This document shows, piece by piece, positions 33,487 to 42,744 of a stretch of DNA of 64,000 bases. Position numbers and translations under genes: made by a program. The stretch covers positions 6,982 through 70,981 of the forward strand of contig CAXMPK010000267.1 in assembly GCA_964195405.1 (NCBI GenBank), written 5' to 3'. The notes below the pieces were generated by a model, which was not told the origin of the DNA, did not search any database, and saw only the letters and a list, made by a program, of their open reading frames with translations. Position 1 is the first letter of the stretch. Each line of letters opens with the position of its first letter. The stretch comes from CAXMPK01 sp964195405. Its GTDB lineage: Bacteria; Actinomycetota; Acidimicrobiia; Spongiisociales; ZC4RG35.

Positions 33487-34896
33487 ATGTCCTCCGGGGT
33501 CCCTATGAAGTTGCGGAAATACAAACCAGCACGGAGACGAGGACGTCTCCATCCTTCGGTGCAGCGAAAACTCAGGATCGCTATACCTTATTTTGCGATG
33601 GGCTTGCTGGCGCTAGTGGTTGCGTTGGTTTTCTTTGAGCCACCCAACTGGTTCTTGTGGCTTCCGTTCGCCGCGCTGTTTGTCCTGCTTGAGTTCTTTG
33701 CCGTTGAAGTCAATGATCGGTTGTTGCAGTCGTCATCGATCATGGTGGTGATGACCGCCGGTGTCATCTTTGCGATTATGCCGGGTTCCGATGCCCTCTA
33801 TGCGATGACTGTGATGGCGGCTCTTGGAGCCGTTATTCCGGCCGACTTCCGGGAACGTCGTTGGTTCCAACCGATGGCCAACTTTGGTCAACTGGCCCTC
33901 TCCGGAGCCGCGGCCGGCCTGCTGCTCGACTTGAATCTCCGTGAGCTAGATCCGGTGACGAGCGATGTTCTCCTCCGTGTTGTTATTGCATCGGGCCTGG
34001 CTTCGTTGGCCTACGTGACGATCAACACCATCCTGGTGCGTAAGGCGGTGAAAACCGTATACGGCAACGACAATCTTCAGCCCTGGTCACAAATGCATGT
34101 CCTCTTCTCCGGTCAGGTTGTGATGGGTCTGATCGGGGGGCTCATCGGCGCCGCCTATTTGATCGCCGATCGGCCGGCGGTTCTGGTTTTGATCGTCGGT
34201 GTCTACGGGATCGGGCACATGTCGTTGTATGCCTTTGCCCAACTTCGTGAGTCACATCTCTCGGCGATCCGCGGGTTTGTCAAGACCCTCGAGGCCAAAG
34301 ACATGTACACCCGTGGGCACACCGAACGTGTCGCCTATTTCTCACAGATGATCGGTGAGGAGCTTGGGTTCACCGGTACTCAACAGGAGACGGTGAAGTG
34401 GGCAGCCCTGATCCACGATCTGGGCAAGCTTGCCGTCCCCACTGAACTGATCCGGAAGAAAGGACGTCTCGACGACCGGGAGTACGCCGAGATGAAGGAG
34501 CACGCCCATCTCGTCGAAGAGATCCTGGCCGAGGTCGATTTCCTTCAGCCCATGGTCGACATAGCCTCCGGTCATCACAGTCACTATGACGGCAACGGCT
34601 ATGGAGGGCGTGGTCACAGCGAAGGTCAGACACCAAGCCTCGAATCTTCCATCGTCGCCGTAGCCGACGCCTTCGACGCGATGACATCGGCCCGCTCCTA
34701 CCGCATGGCATTGTCGCAACAATACGCTTTGGGTGAGTTGCGCAAACACTCAGGCGCCCAGTTCCACCCCGACGTGGTCGATGCCTTCGAAAAGGCTCTC
34801 AACAAGACCGGAAGACGATGGGGTGCCCCACATGTCAACGACGAGGAGATGGCCCGTCGTCTTGCTGAAGAACCGGAGCTGACTCTCCGTGGCTAA
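33487..34896 (+). CDS. Membrane HD-GYP domain protein (putative c-di-GMP phosphodiesterase)
   Basis: 469 residues. The N-terminal part (about 30-245) has six to eight membrane segments. The C-terminal HD-GYP domain has GHTERVAYFSQMIGEELG, the metal HD in ALIHDLGKLAVPTEL, HHSHYDGNGYGGRGH in place of the HHE..D..GYP block, and VAVADAFDAMTSARSYR. The GYP triad is GYG here. It would be a membrane-sensing hydrolase of cyclic dinucleotides. It overlaps the next gene by 8 nt. Confidence 0.87.
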   Translation: MSSGVPMKLRKYKPARRRGRLHPSVQRKLRIAIPYFAMGLLALVVALVFFEPPNWFLWLPFAALFVLLEFFAVEVNDRLLQSSSIMVVMTAGVIFAIMPGSDALYAMTVMAALGAVIPADFRERRWFQPMANFGQLALSGAAAGLLLDLNLRELDPVTSDVLLRVVIASGLASLAYVTINTILVRKAVKTVYGNDNLQPWSQMHVLFSGQVVMGLIGGLIGAAYLIADRPAVLVLIVGVYGIGHMSLYAFAQLRESHLSAIRGFVKTLEAKDMYTRGHTERVAYFSQMIGEELGFTGTQQETVKWAALIHDLGKLAVPTELIRKKGRLDDREYAEMKEHAHLVEEILAEVDFLQPMVDIASGHHSHYDGNGYGGRGHSEGQTPSLESSIVAVADAFDAMTSARSYRMALSQQYALGELRKHSGAQFHPDVVDAFEKALNKTGRRWGAPHVNDEEMARRLAEEPELTLRG

Positions 34897-36133
34897 TTGG
34901 AATCCCCGCACCCTGGCCGCGGTTTCGTGGTTGTTCCCTGTGCTGGCCACGGGATTTGGCGTGTTTGCAGGATCTCGAGCCAGTGTGGATCCGCTTCAAC
35001 TCCTGGTCGCAATTGCTGCCCTTGTTCTTGCTTCGCTGATCGACGTTGCGACTTCGAACACGGGCAACCGCTTCACCACGGGTTTGGCAGTGGCTGCTGC
35101 AATCCCTGTCGTTTTCTCGGATCCAAACGGTGTCGATCTAGCCGGAACACTCGCCGTTTACGGTGTCGGGTTGGCCATTGTTTGGGTTCTTCGCTTCTCC
35201 CGGGGTGAGGAGCACATCGATCTGCTTCCGACACTGGTTCGGCGGTTCAGCGGTTATGTCGCTTATGCCGTTGTCTACTCGGCGATGCGGGTTGGCGTCT
35301 TCTCGGCAGTGTCAGGTGGCTGGGAGGATCTCCTCCCGTTTGCTGTCGCTGTTGTCGCATGGCTGGCAGTCGAGGTGTTCCTGAGGGCAATGCTGATCCT
35401 GGGGCCCAGGGAGCTATCACGCACATATCTGGCGAGGGCGGTGCTGCACGACCTCAACGTCTTTGTTGGCCTGGCACTTACGGGCGCCCTCTTTGGCGAG
35501 CTTTACCAAGATCTCGGATGGTGGGCCGCGCCGATCGCCTTGCTTCCCTACTCCTTTGCCCATTCGGCCTTCAAGAGATTTCAGGAGACCAAGGTCACTT
35601 ACAAGCAGACAATTCGAGCTCTGGCGAGGATTCCGGAAGTGTCTGGGCTAGCGGTCGACGGTCACGCAGACCGAACAACCGCACTCGCCGCATCGATCGC
35701 CAAGGAGATGGGTCTGGGACCATCGCGGGTGGAAGAAGTCGAATATGCCGCATTAATGCATGATATCGGTCGGGTCAGTCTCAACGAGCCGAATGTGATT
35801 CGGATGGGTTACACCGACGATGATATTGCTCGGTGGAGTGCGGAGATCATCGCCGAATCGCCTTACCTCGAGCAGGTGGCCGACGATGTTCGCCATCAGT
35901 ATCAGTCATTCCGAAAGCCTGGCGAGCAGGACGACCCGGATATCTCGATCATCTCACGCATCATCAAAGTGTCGGCCGCTTATGACTGGAAAGTCCATCA
36001 GGATGCCCTGTCGCCTCTCGAGGCTCTCGAAGGGTTGCATGCCGGAGCTGCCTATGAGTTCGATCCAGAGGTCGTAGCATCACTGCGACGTCTCCTCGAG
36101 ACACGGGGCGTGCTGATGCCGGTCCGGATGTAG
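34889..36133 (+). CDS. Membrane HD-domain protein, degenerate HD-GYP partner
   Basis: 414 residues from GTG 34889, translationally coupled to the HD-GYP gene. About seven membrane segments form the N-terminal half, as in its neighbour. The HD core is AALMHDIGRVSLNEPNVIRM, but the GYP block is replaced by DDVRHQYQSFRKPGEQ. KVSAAYDWKVHQ stands where VADAFDAM is expected. It may be a catalytically impaired sensor or subunit paired with the upstream enzyme; both look like products of one ancestral duplication. Confidence 0.8.
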   Translation: MANWNPRTLAAVSWLFPVLATGFGVFAGSRASVDPLQLLVAIAALVLASLIDVATSNTGNRFTTGLAVAAAIPVVFSDPNGVDLAGTLAVYGVGLAIVWVLRFSRGEEHIDLLPTLVRRFSGYVAYAVVYSAMRVGVFSAVSGGWEDLLPFAVAVVAWLAVEVFLRAMLILGPRELSRTYLARAVLHDLNVFVGLALTGALFGELYQDLGWWAAPIALLPYSFAHSAFKRFQETKVTYKQTIRALARIPEVSGLAVDGHADRTTALAASIAKEMGLGPSRVEEVEYAALMHDIGRVSLNEPNVIRMGYTDDDIARWSAEIIAESPYLEQVADDVRHQYQSFRKPGEQDDPDISIISRIIKVSAAYDWKVHQDALSPLEALEGLHAGAAYEFDPEVVASLRRLLETRGVLMPVRM

Positions 36134-36154
36134 CAACACCCGAATAGTGGTGCA

Positions 36155-36748
36155 CTAGCTCGATTCAGGACGATTCGCCGATCCTGTCTGGGCATGAGCC
36201 CCATGTTTGAAATAGCGTCGTGGTCGTCGCAATTCGGACTCGAGAAACACACCTAGACCAAGGGCGAGGAAGATGTCGCCAAGACTGATCACCTCGCCGA
36301 TCCCGGCTAGTCGGAGCGGTATGACATCGGCGAAGAATGTCAGCCGTGATGTCTCATCGAGAAGCACATGTTTGAAGCTGCCGGCGAGATCCAGCTCAGC
36401 GACGGTGAATCCACTGGCGACCTCTGCCGCGCCGGCGAGGACCGGCATCCCGCCGTTGAGTGCGATGACGGTGAAGTTCATCAACACCCCAATCCCTGCG
36501 ATCCACATGCCAGGCTTGGATCGGTTGAACAACACGAGGAACATCAACAATGCGAATGACCCCAAGATCATCACCAGACCAAGTGTCTCGGCGTCCTCCG
36601 GAATCCAGCTGGTACCGGCCTGTAGGCCAAAGGCGATGAAGAGGAGCCACCAGGAGCGAAGTTCGATGTCGCCTAGATTGATCAGCCGCCCGCCACGCAG
36701 CATCGATATGGCGAGAGCGAAGAAGAGGACAATGGCCAGCCACAACAT
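36155..36748 (-). CDS. DUF5317 family membrane protein
   Basis: 197 residues with five hydrophobic segments. RGGRLINLGDIELRSWWLLF, the MNFTVIALNGGMPV loop and LGDIFLALGLGVFLE match DUF5317, found mainly in Firmicutes and Actinomycetota. Function unknown. It is convergent with the HD protein gene (21 bp gap) with no clear terminator between. Confidence 0.8.
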   Translation of the reverse strand: MLWLAIVLFFALAISMLRGGRLINLGDIELRSWWLLFIAFGLQAGTSWIPEDAETLGLVMILGSFALLMFLVLFNRSKPGMWIAGIGVLMNFTVIALNGGMPVLAGAAEVASGFTVAELDLAGSFKHVLLDETSRLTFFADVIPLRLAGIGEVISLGDIFLALGLGVFLESELRRPRRYFKHGAHAQTGSANRPESS

Positions 36749-36824
36749 GGGATGGCGACGGTATCAGAGCCAGGACTCCTAGTGTCCCGAGTCGCAAATC
36801 ATGCACAGAATCTCGACTGGCCTC

Positions 36825-36869
36825 GACGCCCCTGGTGGCGTCCTCCGCCTTGACGCAGCTAAGGCTGCG
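36825..36869. other. Two short hairpins in the 198 bp gap before the enoyl-CoA hydratase gene
   Basis: GACGCC/GGCGTC (36825-36830, 36837-36842) and CGCAGC-TAAG-GCTGCG (36854-36869). They could end a leftward or rightward transcript or sit in the hydratase leader; neither carries a T-tract. Confidence 0.3.
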
Positions 36870-36946
36870 CCTTCGTTGTGCGTCCTGATCAGAAACGCCG
36901 TTGCCTTGTCTAGATCAGCACAGACTTCAGGACACGGAGCATCAGC

Positions 36947-37717
36947 ATGAGTGTCAGATATGACGTTTCCAACGGACGGGCGACTGTCACGATCGATGAT
37001 CCGGAGCGTCGCAATCCGATATCCGTCGACACGATGGGTGGGCTGCTCGAGGCAACCCGTGAGGCTGTCAACGATTCCAACGTCGGGGTCATCGTCTACA
37101 CCGGGGCCGGCAACCAAGCCTTCAGCGCCGGTGGGGATCTCGCCGGCTCGTTTGCCGACGACCCGATAGGGCTGCATCGAGCCCGCGGCGACCTTGCCGA
37201 GTTGTTTCGACAGATGACAGGGGGCGGCAAGCCAACCGTTGCCCGTATCAACGGTCACGCCCTGGCAGGCGGTTTTGGGCTGGCGGTAGCTTGTGACATC
37301 ACGATCTGCGTCGAAGAGGTCAAACTCGGCATGACCGAGGTCGAAGTGGGGCTCTGGCCGATGATGATTTCGGCAATTCTCGTCCGCACCATACCGCGTA
37401 AGGCAGCGTTTGAGTTGATGGTGACAGGCCGCATTATCGATCCCCATGAGGCGCAACGACTCGGTGCCGTCACTCGGGTGGTTTCCCGTGATGATCTTGA
37501 TCCGGCTGTTGACGAGGTGGTCGATTCGCTGCTTGCTAAAAGCCCAGGCGCTCTCCTCATCGGCAAGGACGCATTTCAGGGGATGGCTGAGCTTGACTTC
37601 GATACTGCCCTCGATCGGCTTCAAGGCGGTCTTACCGAAATCACCATGACCGACGATGCCTCAGAGGGGGTCGCCGCCTTTCTGGAGAAACGAGATCCTC
37701 GTTGGTCGGATCGGTGA
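36947..37717 (+). CDS. Enoyl-CoA hydratase/isomerase family protein
   Basis: 256-residue crotonase-fold protein: VTIDDPERRNPISVDTMGGL, VYTGAGNQAFSAGGDLAGSF (CoA/oxyanion loop) and GHALAGGFGLAVACDITICV. The second acid position lies in LGMTEVEVGLWPMMI and carries Glu as in true hydratases. The C-terminal EGVAAFLEKRDPRWSD is typical of short-chain hydratases. Substrate chain is unknown. It is an isolated gene upstream of sortase. Confidence 0.88.
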   Translation: MSVRYDVSNGRATVTIDDPERRNPISVDTMGGLLEATREAVNDSNVGVIVYTGAGNQAFSAGGDLAGSFADDPIGLHRARGDLAELFRQMTGGGKPTVARINGHALAGGFGLAVACDITICVEEVKLGMTEVEVGLWPMMISAILVRTIPRKAAFELMVTGRIIDPHEAQRLGAVTRVVSRDDLDPAVDEVVDSLLAKSPGALLIGKDAFQGMAELDFDTALDRLQGGLTEITMTDDASEGVAAFLEKRDPRWSDR

Positions 37718-37798
37718 CCAGACCCCGCTGACGGCTCTGTTGTCCCCGCTTCGGCAATAGGGGACAAATAGAGAATCGTTCGATTTAGCCTTTCTGTC

Positions 37799-38503
37799 GT
37801 GCGGCGCAATATTCAAGTCTTTGGCTGGACGCTCATATGGAGCGGTGTCTTCATATTTGGCTACCTCGGCTACCAGCTGTTCATCACTGACCTCATCAAT
37901 GCCGGGGTTCAGGCGGAAGCCGTGGAAGATCTCGAACAAAGCCTTGTCGAAGACGATCCGACCATCGTCGAGGAGATAGATCCTGCTGAATACCTTGGAT
38001 CCCAGACCTCAGTCCCTCCCGAGACACCCGAACGAGTCGAGTTTTATCCCCTCGAGGCACCAGAAACCGGTGCGTCGCTGGCTTTTCTTCGTATACCGAA
38101 GATTGAACTTGACCAAGTGCTGTTCGAGGGAGTTGACAGGCAGACTCTCAAGAGCGGCCCCGGCCATATGGAATCAACCGCCCTCCCCGGACAACCTGGG
38201 AACTCGGTCCTCTCCGGTCATCGCACCACCCATGGCAGACCCTTCTTCGACTTTGATCTCCTGGAAATTGGCGACAGCATCGAAGTCGAGACCGCTGTCG
38301 GCGTTCACGTGTACCGAATTCGCGAAATGAGAATCGTCCAGCCGACAGATGTGTGGGTGACCGATGACCGACCAGGGGGATGGATGACCCTGACCACTTG
38401 CAACCCGAAGTTCTCCGCGCGTGAGCGTCTGGTTGTCTGGGCTGAGATGGTCTCGGGCCCGAACTACCAATTCATCCAGCTCCATCAGGCCAGATTCGGC
38501 TAA
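37799..38503 (+). CDS. srtE: Class E sortase
   Basis: 234 residues from GTG 37799. One N-terminal membrane segment (residues 8-28), an acidic linker, then the sortase barrel: LRIPKIELDQVLFEGVD, catalytic H141 in SGHRTTHGRPF, C201 in MTLTTCNPKFSARERLVV and R210. Tyr-less TLTTC and lack of a long C-tail fit class E of GC-rich Actinomycetota, which uses LAxTG-type signals. No sorting-signal protein is encoded in this window. Confidence 0.9.
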   Translation: MRRNIQVFGWTLIWSGVFIFGYLGYQLFITDLINAGVQAEAVEDLEQSLVEDDPTIVEEIDPAEYLGSQTSVPPETPERVEFYPLEAPETGASLAFLRIPKIELDQVLFEGVDRQTLKSGPGHMESTALPGQPGNSVLSGHRTTHGRPFFDFDLLEIGDSIEVETAVGVHVYRIREMRIVQPTDVWVTDDRPGGWMTLTTCNPKFSARERLVVWAEMVSGPNYQFIQLHQARFG

Positions 38504-39096
38504 TTGAACACCAGATCCTCGAGGGTCTGTCGAGTGACAATTCCGTTGAACCATTCGGTCACGATCCCCGATTCGTCGATCACATATGTGACGGGTAGCC
38601 CGAGTCGCGGGTAGGCAGTCTCGAAAGCGGTGTCTCCGATGCCGAGCTGATATGAAGGCATGAACTCCTCGGCAAACTCAATGGCCCCATCTTCGGTGTC
38701 TTCCACTGCCACACCGATGACCTTTACGTCGGGGTGCTCTTCGGCGAATGCCGAGATTTCGGGTGTCTCAGTGCGACAAGGGATGCACCACGACGCCCAG
38801 AGGTTGAGGACGATCGGCGTGTCGTCGGCGGCCAGGTGGTCGGAGAGGCTGAATCTGCCTCCTCCAATGAGGGAGACGGTGAAGTCCGGTGCCGGACCAC
38901 CTAACTCGGCAACGTCAGCGTTGTTGTCTGCGTTAAGCGCCCACGCGATCGCCAGGCCAATGGCCAGGACAGCGAGGAAGACCCCGGTAAGTCGAAGGGT
39001 CGGTCGAGGCAACGGCCCTGGCTCCGCTTCGGGCAGTGACGCCCCCGGCTGCGTTCCCTCGGGCAGCGTCTCCTCCGGCGGTGTTTCTTCAGGCAA
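38500..39096 (-). CDS. Membrane-anchored TlpA/ResA-like thiol-disulfide oxidoreductase
   Basis: 198 residues: an acidic Pro/Glu-rich N-terminus, one membrane helix (about 36-53), then a thioredoxin fold with C104-x2-C107 in LNLWASWCIPCRTETPE and cis-Pro in LGLPVTYVID. It faces outward and probably reduces disulfides in cytochrome c or other exported proteins. It overlaps the convergent sortase gene by 4 nt and follows acnA by 7 nt. Confidence 0.88.
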   Translation of the reverse strand: MPEETPPEETLPEGTQPGASLPEAEPGPLPRPTLRLTGVFLAVLAIGLAIAWALNADNNADVAELGGPAPDFTVSLIGGGRFSLSDHLAADDTPIVLNLWASWCIPCRTETPEISAFAEEHPDVKVIGVAVEDTEDGAIEFAEEFMPSYQLGIGDTAFETAYPRLGLPVTYVIDESGIVTEWFNGIVTRQTLEDLVFN

Positions 39097-39103
39097 TCTT
39101 TCT

Positions 39104-41764
39104 TCAGACAGTGGCCATCCCCCTCAGTACGTAGTGGAGGATTCCCCCGTTGCGAAGGTATTCGACCTCGTTCGGGGTGTCCACGCGGGCCACGGTGTCG
39201 AACTCGATGACACTGCCGTCTTCTCCGGTAGCAGTGACTTTGATCGTTTGGAGGGGGGTGAGGTCGTCATCGACTGCGATGTCATATGTCTCGGTCCCGT
39301 CGAGACCAAGCGTCTCGGCATCCTGACCGTTGACAAAGTTGAGTGGGAGGACTCCCATCATCACCAGATTGGACCGGTGGATTCTCTCGAAGGACGTGGT
39401 GATGACAGCCTTTACCCCCAGAAGGAAGGTGCCTTTCGCCGCCCAATCTCGCGAACTGCCCATGCCGTAGTCGGTGCCACCAAGAACAATGAGTGGCACG
39501 TTTTCTTGTTTGTAATGGATGGCTGCCTCGTAGATCGACTTGATCTCACCGTCGAGGAGGTCAGTCGTCCAGCCACCTTCGGTTCCGGGAGCTAGCTCGT
39601 TGCGGACCCGAATGTTGGCGAACGTGCCGCGGGTCATGACTCGGTCGTTGCCACGTCGTGACCCATAAGAGTTGAACATTTGGGGCTGGACACCCTCTGA
39701 CACGAGGTATTTGCCTGCGGGCGACTCGATGGCAATCGAGCCTGCCGGGCTGATGTGGTCAGTGGTAATCGAGTCTCCAAGCTTGGCCAGCACCCTCGCA
39801 CCCACCACGGGTTCGATCGGTGTGATGTCCGAGGTGAGGTCGATGAAGAACGGTGGCTCCTGCACATAAGTGGAACGGTCGTTCCACGTATAGAGATCCG
39901 ATTCGGTTGTCTCGATCTTCCGCCACTCGTCCGATCCGGAAAAGACGTCTCCGTACTTGTCGACGAATTGACCCCTGTGGACGCTGTCCTCGACCAGAGC
40001 CGCGATTTCGGACTGGGTCGGCCAGATGTCTTTGAGAAAGACATCGCTGCCGTCGCGATCCTGACCGATCGGTTCGTTGACAGGATCCCAGTCGACTGAT
40101 CCGGCGATGGCATAGGCCACGACCAGCGGTGGCGACGCCAGATAATTGGCTCGTACGTCGGGTGAGATGCGACCTTCGAAGTTTCGGTTGCCGGAGAGGA
40201 CCGCAGCCGAAACCAAGTCGTGAGTGTTGATGCCAACCGAGATGGGGTCTGGCAGCGGCCCGGAATTCCCGATGCAAGTGGTGCATCCGTATCCGACGAC
40301 GCCGAACCCCAATTCTTCCAGATCTCCGAGAAGGCCCGACTCTGTGAGGTATTCGGTGACCACTTTGGAACCAGGTGCGAGGGAGCTCTTCACCCACGGT
40401 TTGCGCTCGAGCCCAAGCGCCCGCGCCTTACGGGCAACCAGTCCTGCTCCAACCATCACATCGGGGTTCGAGGTGTTGGTGCACGATGTGATCGCGGCTA
40501 TCACAACGTCACCGTCGCCCAAGTTGAAGGATGCCCCGTCGTACTGCACAGCCACGCGAGGTGAGTTGTCGGTGTGGCCAAACGTTTCGACGATGTCGTG
40601 AGCCCACTGATCTTTCATGGCAGACAGATCGATGCGGTCCTGCGGGCGTTTTGGTCCAGCCAAAGACGACGCCACCGTTCCCATGTCGAGCTCCAGAGCG
40701 GCGCTGTAGGTGATGTCGCGAGAGCTGTCTCGCCACATTCCTTGGGTCCGGTAGTAGGTCTCGACTGCATCGACCAGCTTGTCATCTCGTCCGGTGAGAC
40801 GCATGTAGGAGAGGGTCTGATCGTCCACGGGAAAGAAGCCCACTGTCGCTCCGTACTCCGGGGCCATGTTGGCGATCGTCGCCCGGTTCGCCAACGGCAT
40901 GTCGTCAAGGCCTGGCCCGTGGAATTCGACGAACTTGCCCACAACCCCATAGGCCCGCAACATCTCGGTGACCCTCAGGACGAGGTCCGTTGCTGTTGCG
41001 CCTTCGGGGAGTTTGCCGGTGAGTTCGAAACCGACCACCTCGGGGAGGAGCATGTAGATCGGCTGCCCGACGATGGCGGCCTCGGCCTCGATCCCGCCTA
41101 CACCCCATCCGACCACGCCGAGACCGTTGATCATGGTCGTATGTGAGTCGGTCCCCACCAGGCTGTCCGGGTAGAGGAACTCACCGTCATCCCAGACCAC
41201 CTTGGCGAGATACTCCAAGTTCACTTGGTGCACGATGCCGGTCGCCGGCGGTACTACCCGGAAGTTGGCGAAAGTCGACTGACCCCATTTGAGAAACTCG
41301 TATCTCTCCTGGTTGCGTTCGAATTCCTTCGTCGAATTGATCATCAGCGCATCGGGTCGGGCGTAGGAGTCGACCTGAACCGAGTGATCGATGACAAGGT
41401 CGACAGGGATCAGAGGGTTCACTTTCTGGGCCGCACCCTCGTCGCCAGTCATTCGCACGATCGCTGAGCGCATCGCCGCCAGGTCGACTACAGCTGGAAC
41501 ACCGGTGAAGTCCTGCATGACGACACGACCAGGGATAAAAGGGATCTCGTGGGCATCGACGTTGCGGGCGTCGTAGGAGGCGAGGCGGGCGACGTCTTCA
41601 CTCGTGACTTTCTTGCCGTCGAGATTGCGTAAGGCCGATTCCAGCAGGACCTTGATCGAATACGGAAGATTATGGACACCGTCGATGGCGTCGAGATGGG
41701 CAATCTCGCGTGATCCCAGCGCTGTTTCGATTGTGCTGCGAGCGCCGAATGGGTCGTTGGACAT
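39104..41764 (-). CDS. acnA: Aconitate hydratase A
   Basis: 886-residue [4Fe-4S] TCA-cycle enzyme interconverting citrate and isocitrate. Cluster Cys are in ITSCTNTSNPDVMVGA and the YGCTTCIGNSGP pair. DSHTTMINGLGVVGWGVGGI and GGTDYGMGSSRDWAAKGTFL are the substrate loops. Length matches AcnA/IRP1-type enzymes. GAGG precedes the ATG. It ends 7 nt before the TlpA-like gene. Confidence 0.97.
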   Translation of the reverse strand: MSNDPFGARSTIETALGSREIAHLDAIDGVHNLPYSIKVLLESALRNLDGKKVTSEDVARLASYDARNVDAHEIPFIPGRVVMQDFTGVPAVVDLAAMRSAIVRMTGDEGAAQKVNPLIPVDLVIDHSVQVDSYARPDALMINSTKEFERNQERYEFLKWGQSTFANFRVVPPATGIVHQVNLEYLAKVVWDDGEFLYPDSLVGTDSHTTMINGLGVVGWGVGGIEAEAAIVGQPIYMLLPEVVGFELTGKLPEGATATDLVLRVTEMLRAYGVVGKFVEFHGPGLDDMPLANRATIANMAPEYGATVGFFPVDDQTLSYMRLTGRDDKLVDAVETYYRTQGMWRDSSRDITYSAALELDMGTVASSLAGPKRPQDRIDLSAMKDQWAHDIVETFGHTDNSPRVAVQYDGASFNLGDGDVVIAAITSCTNTSNPDVMVGAGLVARKARALGLERKPWVKSSLAPGSKVVTEYLTESGLLGDLEELGFGVVGYGCTTCIGNSGPLPDPISVGINTHDLVSAAVLSGNRNFEGRISPDVRANYLASPPLVVAYAIAGSVDWDPVNEPIGQDRDGSDVFLKDIWPTQSEIAALVEDSVHRGQFVDKYGDVFSGSDEWRKIETTESDLYTWNDRSTYVQEPPFFIDLTSDITPIEPVVGARVLAKLGDSITTDHISPAGSIAIESPAGKYLVSEGVQPQMFNSYGSRRGNDRVMTRGTFANIRVRNELAPGTEGGWTTDLLDGEIKSIYEAAIHYKQENVPLIVLGGTDYGMGSSRDWAAKGTFLLGVKAVITTSFERIHRSNLVMMGVLPLNFVNGQDAETLGLDGTETYDIAVDDDLTPLQTIKVTATGEDGSVIEFDTVARVDTPNEVEYLRNGGILHYVLRGMATV

Positions 41765-41910
41765 GTCAGCCTCTCGGTTATGAGAATTTGGGTTTTCGTG
41801 TCGGGAGTGTGAGGTCCCCTCGGGTGTGACTGAGACTAACGACGGCTCGAATCTGCGCCTTCCCGGTTCGGCTCGGAAGAAGCGCAGTCTTCGATTCTGG
41901 GGAGGCCGAG

Positions 41911-42744
41911 TCAGCCAGCCGAGCCTTCTGCCAACAGTCGGTCGATCTGGCCGCCGTCGGCGGCATTGGCGAACAAATCGAAATCTCCGTTTTCAGTGAT
42001 GGAGTGCATCACGTCGAGGGTGACGGCGTGGGTCATCCGAGCGATCATCGAACCCACCGAAATTCGACGTACCCCGAGTGCACTGAAATGAGTCACAGAC
42101 AGGGTAGAAAGGGCGCCGGCGGCGAGGGCGTTTACCGGGCCGGAAACCGAAGCAATGACCCTGCACAGATTCTCCACGTCCGGCACCACGGGTACGTAGA
42201 GAAGGTTGGCCCCTGCTGCCTCGAAGGCCTTGACCCGGGCGACGGCCTCGTCCATGTCGTATTCGCCGTTCATCACGCCGTCGGCGCGGGCGCACAGGAC
42301 GAACGGTTCATCAAGTGAGTTGCTGGCTTCGGCCGCTGCACGGATCCTCGCTACCGCCGTGTCGAAGTCGTAGGCCGGGTGGCCTTCGACCATACGTGTG
42401 TCCTCGATGGAGCACCCGGAAAGGCCGGCCTCCCGGGCCAATCGAATCGTTTCGGCCACTTCATCGGGGTCGTCTGCGAAACCATTCTCGAGATCCCCGG
42501 ATACCGGCAGCGGCGTGGCTGCAACGATCGCCGTGGCGTGATCCAGCGTCTCGTCCCGTGTCACATTTCCCATGTCGGGCCTTCCCAGTGTGAAAGCGAA
42601 GCCGGCGCTAGTGGTGGCCAGGGCTTGGGCTCCGGCTGCCGCCATCAGGCGAGCCGACCCGACGTCCCATGGGTTCGGTATCACAAAACATCCGGATTGA
42701 TGCATGTCCCAGAAGGCCTGGTGACGTTCTGCCAGGGATGTCAC
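41911..42744 (-). CDS. Isocitrate lyase/PEP mutase superfamily protein
   Basis: 277 residues. FVIPNPWDVGSARLMAAAGA, ATTSAGFAFTLGRPD, PVSGDLENGFADDP (Mg-binding Asp-Glu region) and GCSIEDTRM identify the ICL/PEPM superfamily. The typical lyase K-K-C-G-H loop is absent, so it is a PEPM/oxaloacetate-hydrolase-like subgroup rather than a true isocitrate lyase. The reaction is unknown. Its ATG overlaps the stop of the SufR-like regulator gene (4 nt), so it may be under the same control. Confidence 0.82.
   Translation of the reverse strand: MTSLAERHQAFWDMHQSGCFVIPNPWDVGSARLMAAAGAQALATTSAGFAFTLGRPDMGNVTRDETLDHATAIVAATPLPVSGDLENGFADDPDEVAETIRLAREAGLSGCSIEDTRMVEGHPAYDFDTAVARIRAAAEASNSLDEPFVLCARADGVMNGEYDMDEAVARVKAFEAAGANLLYVPVVPDVENLCRVIASVSGPVNALAAGALSTLSVTHFSALGVRRISVGSMIARMTHAVTLDVMHSITENGDFDLFANAADGGQIDRLLAEGSAG

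Noticed and set aside
36779..37624. 281-codon minus-strand open frame antisense to the enoyl-CoA hydratase
   Set aside because: It mirrors a clear crotonase gene, has no recognisable motif and reflects GC-rich codon bias.
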